Origin: Alphaproteobacteria bacterium
Lineage (GTDB): Bacteria; Pseudomonadota; Alphaproteobacteria; JAEULC01
Length of the DNA: 11,578 nt
NCBI GenBank assembly: GCA_020851015.1
Contig: JADZDN010000451.1
Span: 1-11,578 of the forward strand
Direction: 5' to 3'
Shown here: positions 1 to 7,801 of the stretch, piece after piece
Layout of the letters: the number at the start of each line of letters is the position of its first letter
Numbering within the stretch: position 1 is the first letter of the stretch
The notes under the pieces: generated by a model
Databases searched by the model: none
Seen by the model: only the letters and a program-made list of their open reading frames with translations
Told to the model about the DNA's origin: nothing
Position numbers and translations under genes: made by a program

Positions 1-974
1 GCGCCGCCGGCAAGGACATGGTGACGATCTGGGTCATCCTGCAGATGGCCACCTTCAAGCTGCCGAAGATGGAGCAGGAGGTGATGCCCTTCGCGGTGCT
101 GTTCGGCAGCATGTTCGCGTTCTGGCGGCTGACCCGCAGCAACGAGCTGGTGGTGGCGCGCGCCGCCGGCATCTCGGTCTGGCAGTTCCTGCTGCCGGCG
201 CTGTCGATCTCCGCGGCGATCGGCATCATCCAGGTGGGGCTGTTCAGCCCGATCTCGTCGGTGCTGCTGGCGCGCTTCGAACGGATGGAAGGGCTCTACT
301 TCCGCGGCCAGGTCAGCGCGCTGTCGGTGTCGCAGACCGGCCTGTGGCTGCGCCAGGGCGACACCAGCGGCCAGGCGGTCATCCACGCCGCGCGCATGGA
401 CCAGGGCACCAACGAGCTGCAGAACGTCGTGGTCTTCCTCTACCAGGGCAAGGACCGCTTCGTCGGCAGGCTGGACGCGGCCAGCGCATCGCTGCGCAAC
501 GGATTCTGGCTGCTCGAACGCGTGGTGGTTTCGCTGCCCGATCAGCCAACCGGCTTCGTCGCCACCTACGAGCTGCCGACCAACCTCACGCTCGAGCGCA
601 TCCAGGACAGCTTCGCTTCGCCCGACACGATGTCTTTCTGGGATTTGCGCGGCTTCATCAACACGCTGGAGAAGGCGGGCTTCTCGGCGCACCGCCACCG
701 CCTGCATTTCCACGCCCAGCTCGCCGTGCCGCTGCTGCTCTGCGCCATGGTGCTGATCGCGGCGACCTTCTCGCTCCGGCCCACGCGCCGGGGCGGCACC
801 GCCTACCTGGTCGCCGGCGGCGTGGTGTCGGGCTTCCTGCTGTTCTTCGTGTCCGACATCGTCTTCGCGCTGGGGCTTTCGGCCACCATCCCCGTGATCC
901 TGGCGGCATGGACGCCGGCGGGGGTCAGCTCGATGCTGGGCGCGGCGATGCTGCTGCATCTCGAGGACGGCTGA
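1..974 (+). CDS. lptG: LptG, LPS export ABC transporter permease (5' end cut by window edge)
   Basis: LptG is one of the two inner-membrane permeases of the LptB2FG transporter, which extracts lipopolysaccharide from the inner membrane and pushes it onto the LptC-LptA bridge. The frame is open from base 3 to the TGA at 972-974 (323 visible residues). Family members are about 360 residues, so roughly 40 N-terminal residues with the first membrane helix lie outside the window; the ATG at 18 is internal, not the start. Visible signs are the motifs EVMPFAVLFGSMFAFWRLTR and NELVVARAAGISVWQF. A hydrophobic helix follows near 186-246, then a soluble periplasmic beta-rich region around 300-640. The C-terminal end has three hydrophobic stretches near 720-776, 800-880 and 887-960. 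It is followed directly by lptD, which fits the pathway. lptF would be expected just upstream, outside the window. Confidence 0.95.
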   Translation, partial: AAGKDMVTIWVILQMATFKLPKMEQEVMPFAVLFGSMFAFWRLTRSNELVVARAAGISVWQFLLPALSISAAIGIIQVGLFSPISSVLLARFERMEGLYFRGQVSALSVSQTGLWLRQGDTSGQAVIHAARMDQGTNELQNVVVFLYQGKDRFVGRLDAASASLRNGFWLLERVVVSLPDQPTGFVATYELPTNLTLERIQDSFASPDTMSFWDLRGFINTLEKAGFSAHRHRLHFHAQLAVPLLLCAMVLIAATFSLRPTRRGGTAYLVAGGVVSGFLLFFVSDIVFALGLSATIPVILAAWTPAGVSSMLGAAMLLHLEDG

Positions 975-3232
975 TGATCGTCCGGGCCTTCCGCGTCCTG
1001 CTCGCCCTGCTCGCCATCGCCGCCGCACCCGCCGCGCAGGCGCAGCAGGTGCAGCAGTTCGACCCCAACCAGGAAGCGGTGCTGACCGCCGACGAGCTTT
1101 CCTACGACAACGAGCTCGGCGTCGTGGTGGCGCGCGGCAACGTCGAGGTGACGCAGGGCGAGCGAACGCTGCTGGCCGACACCGTGACCTACAACCAGCG
1201 CACCAACACCGTCTCCGCGTCCGGCAACGTCAGCCTGATCGAGCCGTCGGGGGAGGTGATGTTCGCCGACTACATGGACCTGACCGACGCGATGAAGGAC
1301 GGCGTGATCCGCGACATACGCATCCTTCTGACCGACAATTCGCGCCTGGCCGCCAACGGCGCGCGGCGCACCGGCGGCAACCGCACCGAGATGTCCAAGG
1401 GCGTGTTCAGCCCTTGCAAGCCCTGCGAAGAGGATCCGTCGCGCGCGCCGCTGTGGCAGCTCAAGGCGCGGCGCGTGGTGCACGACGAGCAGGAGCAGGT
1501 GATCCGCTACAACGATGCCTGGATGGAGATGTTCGGCCTGCCGGTCGCCTACACGCCCTACTTCCAGCATCCCGATCCGACCGTGAAGCGGCAGAGCGGC
1601 TTCCTGGTGCCCACCCACATCTACAACAGCAACCTGGGCTTCATGTCGGGCGTGCCGTACTTCTGGGCAATCGACAAGGACAAGGACGTCACGCTGCTGC
1701 CGATGTACAGCACCAAGAAGGGACCGCTCGGCCGGATGGACTACCGCCAGGCGTTTCCCAACGGATCGCTGGAGGTCGACGGCAGCATCGCGCGCACCGA
1801 CCGCGGCTTCCAGCCGCTGTTCGACCAGAACGCCGAACCCGCGCAGCACGAGAACGAGATCCGCGGCCACGTGTTCGGCCGCGGCCGCTGGGACATCGAC
1901 GACACCTGGCGCACCGGCTTCGACCTGCAGCGCGCCAGCGACAAGACCTACCTGTCGCTCTACAAGATCACCAACACCGACCTCTACAACCAGAACATCC
2001 AGAGCCTGACCTCGAACGCCTATGTCGAGGGGTTCATGGGTCGCAGCTATGCGTCGGCCAACGCCTACGCGTTCCAGGGCCTGAGGTCGTTCGACAGCCA
2101 GCGCACGACGCCCTACGTGCCGGTGATGTGGGACTACAACTACGTAAGCGAGGCCACCGCGCATGGCGGGCGCTTCAACCTGGACGCGAACGCGATGGCG
2201 CTGGAGCGAGTCGAGGGCACCGACAGCCGCCGCATGTCGGTGATCGGCGGCTACCAGGTTCCCTACTACTCGCCGATCGGCGAGGTGTACCGCTTCTCGG
2301 CATCGGTCCAGGGCGACGTCTACAGCACGAACCACCTGGTCGATCCCGGGCGCACCTATATCGAGCACAACGACGAGGTGACCGGGCGGCTGTTCCCGCA
2401 GCTCGGCGTGCAGTGGAGCCTGCCCTTCGTGCGCCAGGGCGAGGAGTACCGCCAGCTGATCGAGCCCGTGCTGGGCGGGTTCGTCGCGCCCAACGGGCAC
2501 AATCCCGGCCGCATCTCGAACGAGGACAGCGTCGACATCGAGTTCGACGACACGCGCCTGTTCAGCGCCAACCGCTTCGCCGGCATCGACCGCGTGGACA
2601 GCGGCGTGCGCGGCATCTATGGCCTGAAGACCGGCCTCTATCACACCAGCGGCAGCTACGCGACGACCTTCTTCGGCCAGAGCTACAACCTGCGCACCAA
2701 CGACCAGTTCACCGAGGGCTCTGGCCTGGCCGGCCATCGCAGCGATTACGTCGCGCGGCTCGAGGTGTCGCCGCATCCCTGGCTCGACGTGATCACGCGC
2801 TTCCGCCTGGACAAGGACGAGTTCACGATCAGCCGCAACGAGACCATCGCCGTGGTCGGCCCGCCGATCCTGCAGCTCCAGGGCTCGTTCATCCGCGCGC
2901 CCTCGACCCAGTTCTCGAACGGCGAGGTGCAGCAGGTTGCCGGCTACGTCTCCTCCAAGGTCGACCAGAACTGGACCGTCCACGTCAACGGCCTGCGCGA
3001 CCTCAACGAGGGCAACGGGCTCGGCTGGATCAACTACGGCGCCGGCGCGCGGTACGAGGACGAGTGCTTCATCTTCGATATGCGATGGCTGCGCACCTTC
3101 ACGCCGAACCAGGAGGTCGCGGCGGGCGACACCATCTATTTCAAGCTGACGTTCCGCCTGCTGGGCGACTTGTCGGGCGGGTTTGACGCGCCTAAAATCA
3201 ACGGCGGCAACCTGTTCGGATCGAACCAATGA
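974..3232 (+). CDS. lptD: LptD, outer-membrane LPS assembly protein
   Basis: LptD is the outer-membrane beta-barrel that, with lipoprotein LptE, inserts lipopolysaccharide into the outer leaflet. The protein has 752 residues, within the family's usual range. The ATG at 974 shares its A with the lptG stop, and GAGGA at 963-967 gives a ribosome site six bases upstream. A signal peptide spans residues 1-23 (hydrophobic core, then AQA before QQ). Residues about 35-150 form the LptA-like jellyroll domain ([30 protein letters not shown]). From about 200 on comes the barrel domain, with the family motif [21 protein letters not shown] at residues 189-209. Only three cysteines are visible: C148 and C151 in a CKPC motif, and C698 near the C-terminus, presumably used for the domain-linking disulfide. 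The chain ends in SNQ rather than the terminal aromatic residue common in barrels, after a last strand near [11 protein letters not shown]. An in-frame opening extends upstream into lptG but starts before the signal peptide, so it is not used. Confidence 0.96.
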   Translation: MIVRAFRVLLALLAIAAAPAAQAQQVQQFDPNQEAVLTADELSYDNELGVVVARGNVEVTQGERTLLADTVTYNQRTNTVSASGNVSLIEPSGEVMFADYMDLTDAMKDGVIRDIRILLTDNSRLAANGARRTGGNRTEMSKGVFSPCKPCEEDPSRAPLWQLKARRVVHDEQEQVIRYNDAWMEMFGLPVAYTPYFQHPDPTVKRQSGFLVPTHIYNSNLGFMSGVPYFWAIDKDKDVTLLPMYSTKKGPLGRMDYRQAFPNGSLEVDGSIARTDRGFQPLFDQNAEPAQHENEIRGHVFGRGRWDIDDTWRTGFDLQRASDKTYLSLYKITNTDLYNQNIQSLTSNAYVEGFMGRSYASANAYAFQGLRSFDSQRTTPYVPVMWDYNYVSEATAHGGRFNLDANAMALERVEGTDSRRMSVIGGYQVPYYSPIGEVYRFSASVQGDVYSTNHLVDPGRTYIEHNDEVTGRLFPQLGVQWSLPFVRQGEEYRQLIEPVLGGFVAPNGHNPGRISNEDSVDIEFDDTRLFSANRFAGIDRVDSGVRGIYGLKTGLYHTSGSYATTFFGQSYNLRTNDQFTEGSGLAGHRSDYVARLEVSPHPWLDVITRFRLDKDEFTISRNETIAVVGPPILQLQGSFIRAPSTQFSNGEVQQVAGYVSSKVDQNWTVHVNGLRDLNEGNGLGWINYGAGARYEDECFIFDMRWLRTFTPNQEVAAGDTIYFKLTFRLLGDLSGGFDAPKINGGNLFGSNQ

Positions 3233-4509
3233 GGTTCAAGGGACGATCATGGCTGGCGCTGGCACTCGCTGCGGCGTTGGCCCTGGCGGCCATCGCCGCG
3301 CCGGCGGGCGCCCAGCAGGACATGCAGCGCATCGCGGCGGTGGTCAACGACGAGATCATCTCGTATTTCGACCTCAACGCGCGCGTCCAGTTCGCGCTTG
3401 TGTCGTCGAACGCGCCCGACAACCCGGAGAACCGGAAGCGCTTCCAGCAGCAGGTGCTGAAAAGCATGATCGACGAGCGCCTGCAGAAGCAGGAAGCCAC
3501 CAAGCAGAACGTGAAGATCACCGAGTCGGAACTGAACCGGGCCCTGGCGGACCTCGAGAAGCAGAACAACATGCCGGCCGGCGGCCTGGACAAGTACCTG
3601 CAGGCGAACAACGTGCCGCGCTCGGCCCTCACGCAGCAGGTCGAAGCCACGCTGGCCTGGCAGAAGCTGGCGCAGCGCCGGCTGAAGCCGAAGATCGAGA
3701 TCGGCGACGACGAGATCGAGGAAGCGCTGCAGCGCATCGAGGCGAGCCGCGGCCAGCCCGAAATGCACGTCGCCGAAATATTCCTGGCGGTCGATTCGCC
3801 GGACCAGGAAGACGAAGTACTGAAGAACCTGGAGCGGCTGATCGACCAGCTGGCGCGCGGCGCGCGGTTTCCCGCCATCGCGCGGCAGTTCTCGCAGAGC
3901 ACCAGCGCGGCCGCCGGCGGCGATCTGGGCTGGGTACAGCGCGGCCAGCTCGACGAGCAGCTCGAATCCGTTCTGGAACAGATGCCGCCGGCCACGATCT
4001 CCAAACCGATCCGCACGATCGGCGGCTATTACCTGCTGGCGCTGATCGAGAAGCGCGAGGCCGGCGGCGCCGGTCCGGCGCGGCTGAAGCTGCAGCAGGC
4101 CATGCTGCCGATCCCCCCGCGCGCGCCGGCCAGCGACATCGAAGCCCTCAAGGCCCAACTCGACAATGCCGCCAAGGCGGCGAAAGACTGCCCCGCCTTC
4201 GACCAGGCCGTGAAGGGGATGGGCCGTTCGCGCTCGGTCAACCTGGGCGACGTCGCGATCACCGAGCTTCCGGCGCCGCTGCGCGCGATGGTCGAGCCGC
4301 TGAAGCCCGGCCAGGCGATAGCGGCGGTGCAGGCCGACGCCGGCACGGTCATGACGCTGATGCTGTGCGAGCGCAAGGAGCCCGAGCCGACGCCGCTGCC
4401 CGGCCGCGAGGACATCCGCGACCGGATGACCCAGCAGCGCCTGGACCTGATGGCGCGGCGCTACCTGCGCGACATCCGCCGCGCCGCCTTTGTCGACCTG
4501 AGGGTGTGA
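3229..4509 (+). CDS. surA: SurA, periplasmic chaperone and peptidyl-prolyl isomerase
   Basis: SurA escorts unfolded outer-membrane proteins, LptD among them, through the periplasm to the BAM complex. It has 426 residues, close to E. coli SurA. The ATG overlaps the lptD stop in ATGA, with only a weak GGA upstream at 3218-3220. The signal peptide covers residues 1-28 (very Ala/Leu-rich, then AGA before QQ). The mature N-terminus carries the typical [19 protein letters not shown], followed by the helical chaperone domain to about residue 165. A parvulin domain lies at about 178-276 ([42 protein letters not shown]). A second, degenerate parvulin-like region follows at about 285-380; it lacks the GGDLGW signature, so it is probably inactive as an isomerase. 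The C-terminal helix ([19 protein letters not shown]) completes the fold. Position between lptD and rsmA is the usual one. The call is secure; the isomerase activity is inferred from the family. Confidence 0.94.
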   Translation: MRFKGRSWLALALAAALALAAIAAPAGAQQDMQRIAAVVNDEIISYFDLNARVQFALVSSNAPDNPENRKRFQQQVLKSMIDERLQKQEATKQNVKITESELNRALADLEKQNNMPAGGLDKYLQANNVPRSALTQQVEATLAWQKLAQRRLKPKIEIGDDEIEEALQRIEASRGQPEMHVAEIFLAVDSPDQEDEVLKNLERLIDQLARGARFPAIARQFSQSTSAAAGGDLGWVQRGQLDEQLESVLEQMPPATISKPIRTIGGYYLLALIEKREAGGAGPARLKLQQAMLPIPPRAPASDIEALKAQLDNAAKAAKDCPAFDQAVKGMGRSRSVNLGDVAITELPAPLRAMVEPLKPGQAIAAVQADAGTVMTLMLCERKEPEPTPLPGREDIRDRMTQQRLDLMARRYLRDIRRAAFVDLRV

Positions 4510-5366
4510 GCGCACCAGACTCCGCGGCCGCCGCGCTGCCGCCGCTGCGCGAGGTCATCCGCCGCCACGACCTGCTGGCGAAGAAGTCGCTGGGCCAGCA
4601 TTTCCTGCTCGACCTGAACCTGACGCGGCGCATCGCGCGGGCCGCCGGCGATCTGGCCGGGGCTTGCGCGATCGAGATCGGACCGGGTCCGGGCGGGCTT
4701 ACCCGCGCGCTTCTGGAAACCCCGGCGGCGCGCGTGGTGGCGATCGAGCGCGATCCCCGGGCGGTGGCGGCGCTGGCCGAGCTGGCGGCCGCCTATCCCG
4801 GCCGGCTGGCGGTGGTCGAGGGGGACGCGCTTGCGATCGATCCGGCGCCGCTTTGTCCGGCGCCGCGCCACATCGTCGCCAACCTGCCCTACAACGTCGC
4901 CACGCCGCTCCTGGTCGGCTGGCTGAAACGCGCGCGCGACTACGCGTCGATGACGCTGATGTTCCAGAAGGAGGTGGCGCGCCGGCTGGTGGCGGAGCCG
5001 CGCGGCAAGGACTACGGGCGGCTCGGCGTGCTGACGCAATGGGCCTGCACGGCGAGGCTCCTGTTCGACGTTCCCGCCAGCGCCTTCGTCCCGCCGCCCA
5101 AGGTGACGTCGAGCGTCGTGCGCCTGGTGCCGCGCGACGCGCCCTTGGCCGTCGATCCCGCGGCGCTGGAGCGCGTCACCCAAGCCGCCTTCGGCCAGCG
5201 CCGCAAGATGCTGCGCCAGAGCCTGCGCTCGCTGGGCGTCGATGCGGCCACGCTGCTGGCGCAAGCCGGCATCGCCGGCGAGAGACGCGCGGAGGAATTG
5301 GACGTGGCGGCGTTCTGCGCGCTGGCGCGGGCGTTCGCCGCTACTGCCCCTCGCGCAGCGCCTTGA
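4506..5366 (+). CDS. rsmA: RsmA (KsgA), 16S rRNA dimethyladenosine transferase
   Basis: RsmA uses S-adenosylmethionine to dimethylate two adjacent adenines in the 3'-terminal helix of 16S rRNA, a late step and checkpoint in small-subunit assembly. The protein has 286 residues. It shows the KKSLGQHFL opening (27-34), the SAM-binding loop [10 protein letters not shown] (57-66), an acidic end of strand 2 (AIERD), the catalytic NLPYN motif (126-130), [10 protein letters not shown], and FVPPPKV (194-200). The C-terminal domain holds [15 protein letters not shown]. The start is taken as GTG at 4506, overlapping the surA stop in GTGA. No other ATG occurs before residue 149, and the purine-rich GAGGG at 4500-4504 is nearer than usual, so translational coupling to surA is likely. 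The 3' end overlaps the convergent gmk by 26 bases. The gene pdxA, often found just upstream, is absent. Confidence 0.95.
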   Translation: MSAPDSAAAALPPLREVIRRHDLLAKKSLGQHFLLDLNLTRRIARAAGDLAGACAIEIGPGPGGLTRALLETPAARVVAIERDPRAVAALAELAAAYPGRLAVVEGDALAIDPAPLCPAPRHIVANLPYNVATPLLVGWLKRARDYASMTLMFQKEVARRLVAEPRGKDYGRLGVLTQWACTARLLFDVPASAFVPPPKVTSSVVRLVPRDAPLAVDPAALERVTQAAFGQRRKMLRQSLRSLGVDAATLLAQAGIAGERRAEELDVAAFCALARAFAATAPRAAP

Positions 5367-5979
5367 CAAAGTCGTTCAGTCCGATCTGGCGGTGGCGGCG
5401 ACGGCGTTCGGCGCCCAGGATCGACTGCACCGCCTGGACGCTCTCCTCGATATCGCGGTTGATGACGATGTAGTCGTACTCTTCGTAGTGCGTCATCTCG
5501 TCGGCCGCCTTCGCCATGCGCTGCGCCACGACGGCGTCGCTGTCCTGGGCGCGGCCGCGCAAGCGGCGCTCGAGCTCGGCCGTCGACGGCGGCAGCACGA
5601 ACACGCTGACCAGATCGGCGCGCGCGTGCTCGGCGAGCTGCTGCGTGCCCTGCCAGTCGATGTCGAACAGCACGTCGCGGCCGGCGGCGAGCGCCTGCTC
5701 GACCGGCGCGCGCGGCGTGCCGTAGTAGTTGCCGAAGACCTTGGCCCACTCCATCAGTTCCTGCCGGTTGCGCATCAGCTCGAACTGGGTCAGGTCGGTG
5801 AAGTGATAGTCGCGCGCCGCCACTTCGCCGGGGCGCTTCGGCCGGGTCGTGACCGAGACCGACATGTGCAGGTTGTCGTCGCGCTCGAGCAGCCGGCGCG
5901 AGATCGTGGTCTTGCCCGCGCCGGAGGGCGAGGAGAGCACCAGCATCACGCCGCGCCGGCGCAGGACGAAGGGTTCCAT
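5341..5979 (-). CDS. gmk: Guanylate kinase
   Basis: Guanylate kinase phosphorylates GMP to GDP with ATP in the cytoplasm, feeding GTP and dGTP pools. The protein has 212 residues, normal for the family. The P-loop is [10 protein letters not shown] at residues 16-25; it has Ser where the textbook Walker A has Gly, a variant I associate with alphaproteobacterial members. The GMP-binding region carries [12 protein letters not shown] and [30 protein letters not shown] and the lid-region arginines in [12 protein letters not shown] follow the family order. The ATG at 5979 is used; residue 12 is also Met and would be a minor alternative, and neither has a strong ribosome site. A GGAG that overlaps the yicC stop lies 14 bases upstream. 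The gene follows yicC after 11 bases and is probably co-transcribed with it. Its last 26 bases overlap rsmA on the other strand. Confidence 0.96.
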   Translation of the reverse strand: MEPFVLRRRGVMLVLSSPSGAGKTTISRRLLERDDNLHMSVSVTTRPKRPGEVAARDYHFTDLTQFELMRNRQELMEWAKVFGNYYGTPRAPVEQALAAGRDVLFDIDWQGTQQLAEHARADLVSVFVLPPSTAELERRLRGRAQDSDAVVAQRMAKAADEMTHYEEYDYIVINRDIEESVQAVQSILGAERRRRHRQIGLNDFVKALREGQ

Positions 5980-5990
5980 GGGTCGACCGG

Positions 5991-6878
5991 CTACTCCACG
6001 TTGGCGGCCTGCTCGCGCAATTGCTCGATCGCGGTCTTCAGGTCAAGCCCGATCCGCGTCAGGTCCATGTCGGTGGACTTCGAGCACAGCGTGTTGGCCT
6101 CGCGGTTGAATTCCTGGCAGAGGAAGTCAAGCTGGCGGCCCACCGCGCCGCCGCGACCCAGCAGATCGCGCGCGGCGGCCACGTGCGCCATCAGCCGGTC
6201 CAGCTCCTCGCGTATGTCCGCCTTGGCGGCAAGCAGCGCCGCTTCCTGCATCAGGCGGTCCTCGCTCAGCGCCGGCTGGGCCTCCAGCAGGTCCTGCACC
6301 TGCTTCTTCAGCCGCGCCTTGACCGCCGCCGGCTGGGTGGCGGCGGCGGCGCCGGCGCGCCCAACCAGCGTCTCGATCTCGGCCAGGCGCTGCGTCAGCA
6401 GCAGCTCCAGCCGCGCGCCCTCGGCCGCCCGTGCGGCGGCAAGCTGGGCGAGCGCTTCGGCCAGGCTCTTCAGCATCGCCTGCTGGCGTTGCTCGCGCGC
6501 GGGCTCGTCCTCCTCGGCCTCGACCGGCTCGACCACGCCGCGCACCGCCAGCAGCGCATCGAGCCGCGGCATGGCAGGATCGATCCGGCCCTTGAACGCG
6601 GCCGCCAGGGCGAGCAGCTGTTCGATCATCGGCGTGTTGATGCGGTAGTTGCCGGCGGCGGCTTCGGCCGCGAGCTGCAGGTTCAGCGCGACCGAGCCGC
6701 GCTTCAGCCGTTCGGAAACCGCGTTGCGCGCCGGGCTTTCCAGCGCCTCGGCGCCCGGCGGCAGGCGCAGCCGCACGTCGAGCCCGCGCGCGTTGACGCT
6801 GCGAACCTCCCAGGTCCAGCCGCGCGCGCCCTGGCGGCCGGCGGCGCGGGCGAATCCGGTCATGCTGGCGATGGGCAA
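5991..6878 (-). CDS. yicC: YicC family endoribonuclease
   Basis: YicC-type proteins are cytoplasmic endoribonucleases; the E. coli member has been linked to small-RNA decay. The protein has 295 residues with the diagnostic N-terminus SMTGFARA (5-12), then VNARGLDVRLRLP (28-40). The C-terminal DUF1732 region spans roughly 215-295 (ADIREELDRLMAH, RQLDFLCQEFNREANTL, and an end in EQLREQAANVE). The middle is Ala/Glu/Arg-rich and probably forms long helices. The start shown is TTG at 6878-6876, supported by a GGGAG on the - strand nine bases upstream. The alternative ATG at 6863 would begin directly at MTGFAR but has no visible ribosome site. In relatives this gene usually follows mltG; here an opposite-strand SDR gene separates them, so yicC and gmk need a promoter in 6879-7012 or within the SDR gene. 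The function is known for the family, not shown here. Confidence 0.92.
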   Translation of the reverse strand: MPIASMTGFARAAGRQGARGWTWEVRSVNARGLDVRLRLPPGAEALESPARNAVSERLKRGSVALNLQLAAEAAAGNYRINTPMIEQLLALAAAFKGRIDPAMPRLDALLAVRGVVEPVEAEEDEPAREQRQQAMLKSLAEALAQLAAARAAEGARLELLLTQRLAEIETLVGRAGAAAATQPAAVKARLKKQVQDLLEAQPALSEDRLMQEAALLAAKADIREELDRLMAHVAAARDLLGRGGAVGRQLDFLCQEFNREANTLCSKSTDMDLTRIGLDLKTAIEQLREQAANVE

Positions 6879-7012
6879 ATCCAGGGACTCCCGGGGGGGC
6901 TGAAATAGGCGGCGGCGGGGCGGGCGGCCAATCTATACTCGGCCGGGAACCTGATCGCCAGGGGCAGAGAGGCCAGGACCGCACCGGCGGCGACGGCCGC
7001 CAGGAAAGAGGC
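6879..7012. promoter_or_regulatory. Divergent intergenic region between yicC and the SDR gene
   Basis: This 134-base gap separates two divergent genes and must hold at least one promoter. On the + strand TATACT at 6934-6939 matches a sigma-70 -10 box at five of six positions, but the region 16-18 bases upstream is GC-only and gives no good -35. On the - strand the same AT island reads TATAGA, a weaker -10. A clear ribosome site for the SDR gene is the AGGA at 7002-7005 before ATG 7013. For yicC, GGGAG lies nine bases before the TTG. Exact promoters are inference only. Confidence 0.35.
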
Positions 7013-7798
7013 ATGCAGCCACGTTCGATCCTCATCACCGGCGCATCGAGCGGGATCGGCGCGGCGCTGGCCGCGTGCTACGCCGCGCCGGGCGTCACGC
7101 TGCACCTGGGCGGCCGCGACCGCCGGCGCCTGTCGCTGGTCGCCGACCGCTGCCGGCTCTTGGGCGCCGTGGCGATCGGCCGCGCGGTCGACGTGACCGA
7201 CGCGGGGGCGATGGCGCGCTGGGTCAACGAGTCCGATGCGCGCGCGCCGCTCGACCTGGTGATCGCCAATGCCGGCGTGTCGACCGTGACGACGGGCACC
7301 GGGGACGACGGGCCGGCCGCGGTGCGGCGCGTCTTCGCGGTCAACGTCGACGGCGTCCTCAACACGGTGCTGCCGGCGCTGGAGCGGATCCGCGCCCGCC
7401 CGCGCGCAAGACGGGGCTGGCGCGGACAGGTGGCGATCGTCGCCTCGCTGGCGGCGATGCGCGGAATGCCCGGCGCGCCCGCCTATTCCGCCAGCAAGGC
7501 GGCCGAGAAGGCGTGGGGCGAGGCGCTGGCCGTCAGGCTCGCGCCCGAGGGCGTGGCGGTGTCGGTGGTGCTGCCCGGCTTCGTCGACACGCCGATGACG
7601 CGCGGCAACTACTTCCGCATGCCGATGCTGTGGCCGGTCGATCGCGCCGCGCGCGTGATCCGGCGCGGGCTCAAGCGGCGCAAGCGGCGCATCGCCTTTC
7701 CGCTGCCGATGTATCTCGGCGCGTGGCTGCTCGGCGTGATGCCGCGCGCGCTTGCCGACTGGCTGCTGGCACGTGCGCCGGAAAAGTCGAAGAGCTGA
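7013..7798 (+). CDS. Short-chain dehydrogenase/reductase (SDR), substrate unknown
   Basis: This is a classical SDR oxidoreductase of 261 residues acting with a nicotinamide cofactor. The Rossmann motif TGASSGIG is at 9-16. GGRDRRR after strand 2 (33-39) puts Arg where the 2'-phosphate of NADP(H) is usually bound, so NADP preference is inferred. Strand 4 has NAG (86-88). The full catalytic tetrad is present: N111, S145, Y158 and K162 (YSASK). PGFVDTPMT follows at 188-196. The C-terminus departs from FabG: an Arg/Lys cluster (RRGLKRRKRR, 217-226) precedes a hydrophobic stretch (LPMYLGAWLLGVMP, 231-244), suggesting membrane association, seen in some lipid-active SDRs. Start ATG 7013 has AGGA seven bases upstream. 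It is the only + strand gene in the fab-mltG-yicC-gmk arm and ends 3 bases from the mltG stop. It is not a second FabG by sequence; its substrate cannot be read from the sequence. Confidence 0.9.
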   Translation: MQPRSILITGASSGIGAALAACYAAPGVTLHLGGRDRRRLSLVADRCRLLGAVAIGRAVDVTDAGAMARWVNESDARAPLDLVIANAGVSTVTTGTGDDGPAAVRRVFAVNVDGVLNTVLPALERIRARPRARRGWRGQVAIVASLAAMRGMPGAPAYSASKAAEKAWGEALAVRLAPEGVAVSVVLPGFVDTPMTRGNYFRMPMLWPVDRAARVIRRGLKRRKRRIAFPLPMYLGAWLLGVMPRALADWLLARAPEKSKS

Positions 7799-7801
7799 GG
7801 C

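Noticed and set aside
344..973. Upstream in-frame extension of lptD into lptG
   Set aside because: The extension is Arg/Pro/Ala-rich, overlaps lptG in another frame, and would bury the clear LptD signal peptide that begins at 974.
803..3229. 808-residue open frame on the - strand across lptD
   Set aside because: It is antisense to a clear lptD gene; long stop-free frames are expected in G+C-rich coding DNA, and the product is low-complexity Arg/Ala/Val/His with no recognisable domain.
3183..4505. In-frame N-terminal extension of rsmA through surA
   Set aside because: The extension is an out-of-frame reading of surA; RsmA homology begins only after 4506 and the length fits the GTG start.
5242..6648. 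468-residue + strand frame over gmk and yicC
   Set aside because: It lies opposite two well-recognised genes and has no domain signature; a coding shadow.
6860..7105. Small - strand frame with a hydrophobic stretch whose stop overlaps the inner yicC ATG (ATGA)
   Set aside because: Its only ATG lies within the antisense of the SDR Rossmann region, no start or ribosome site lies near the hydrophobic part, and the end overlaps the yicC TTG start.
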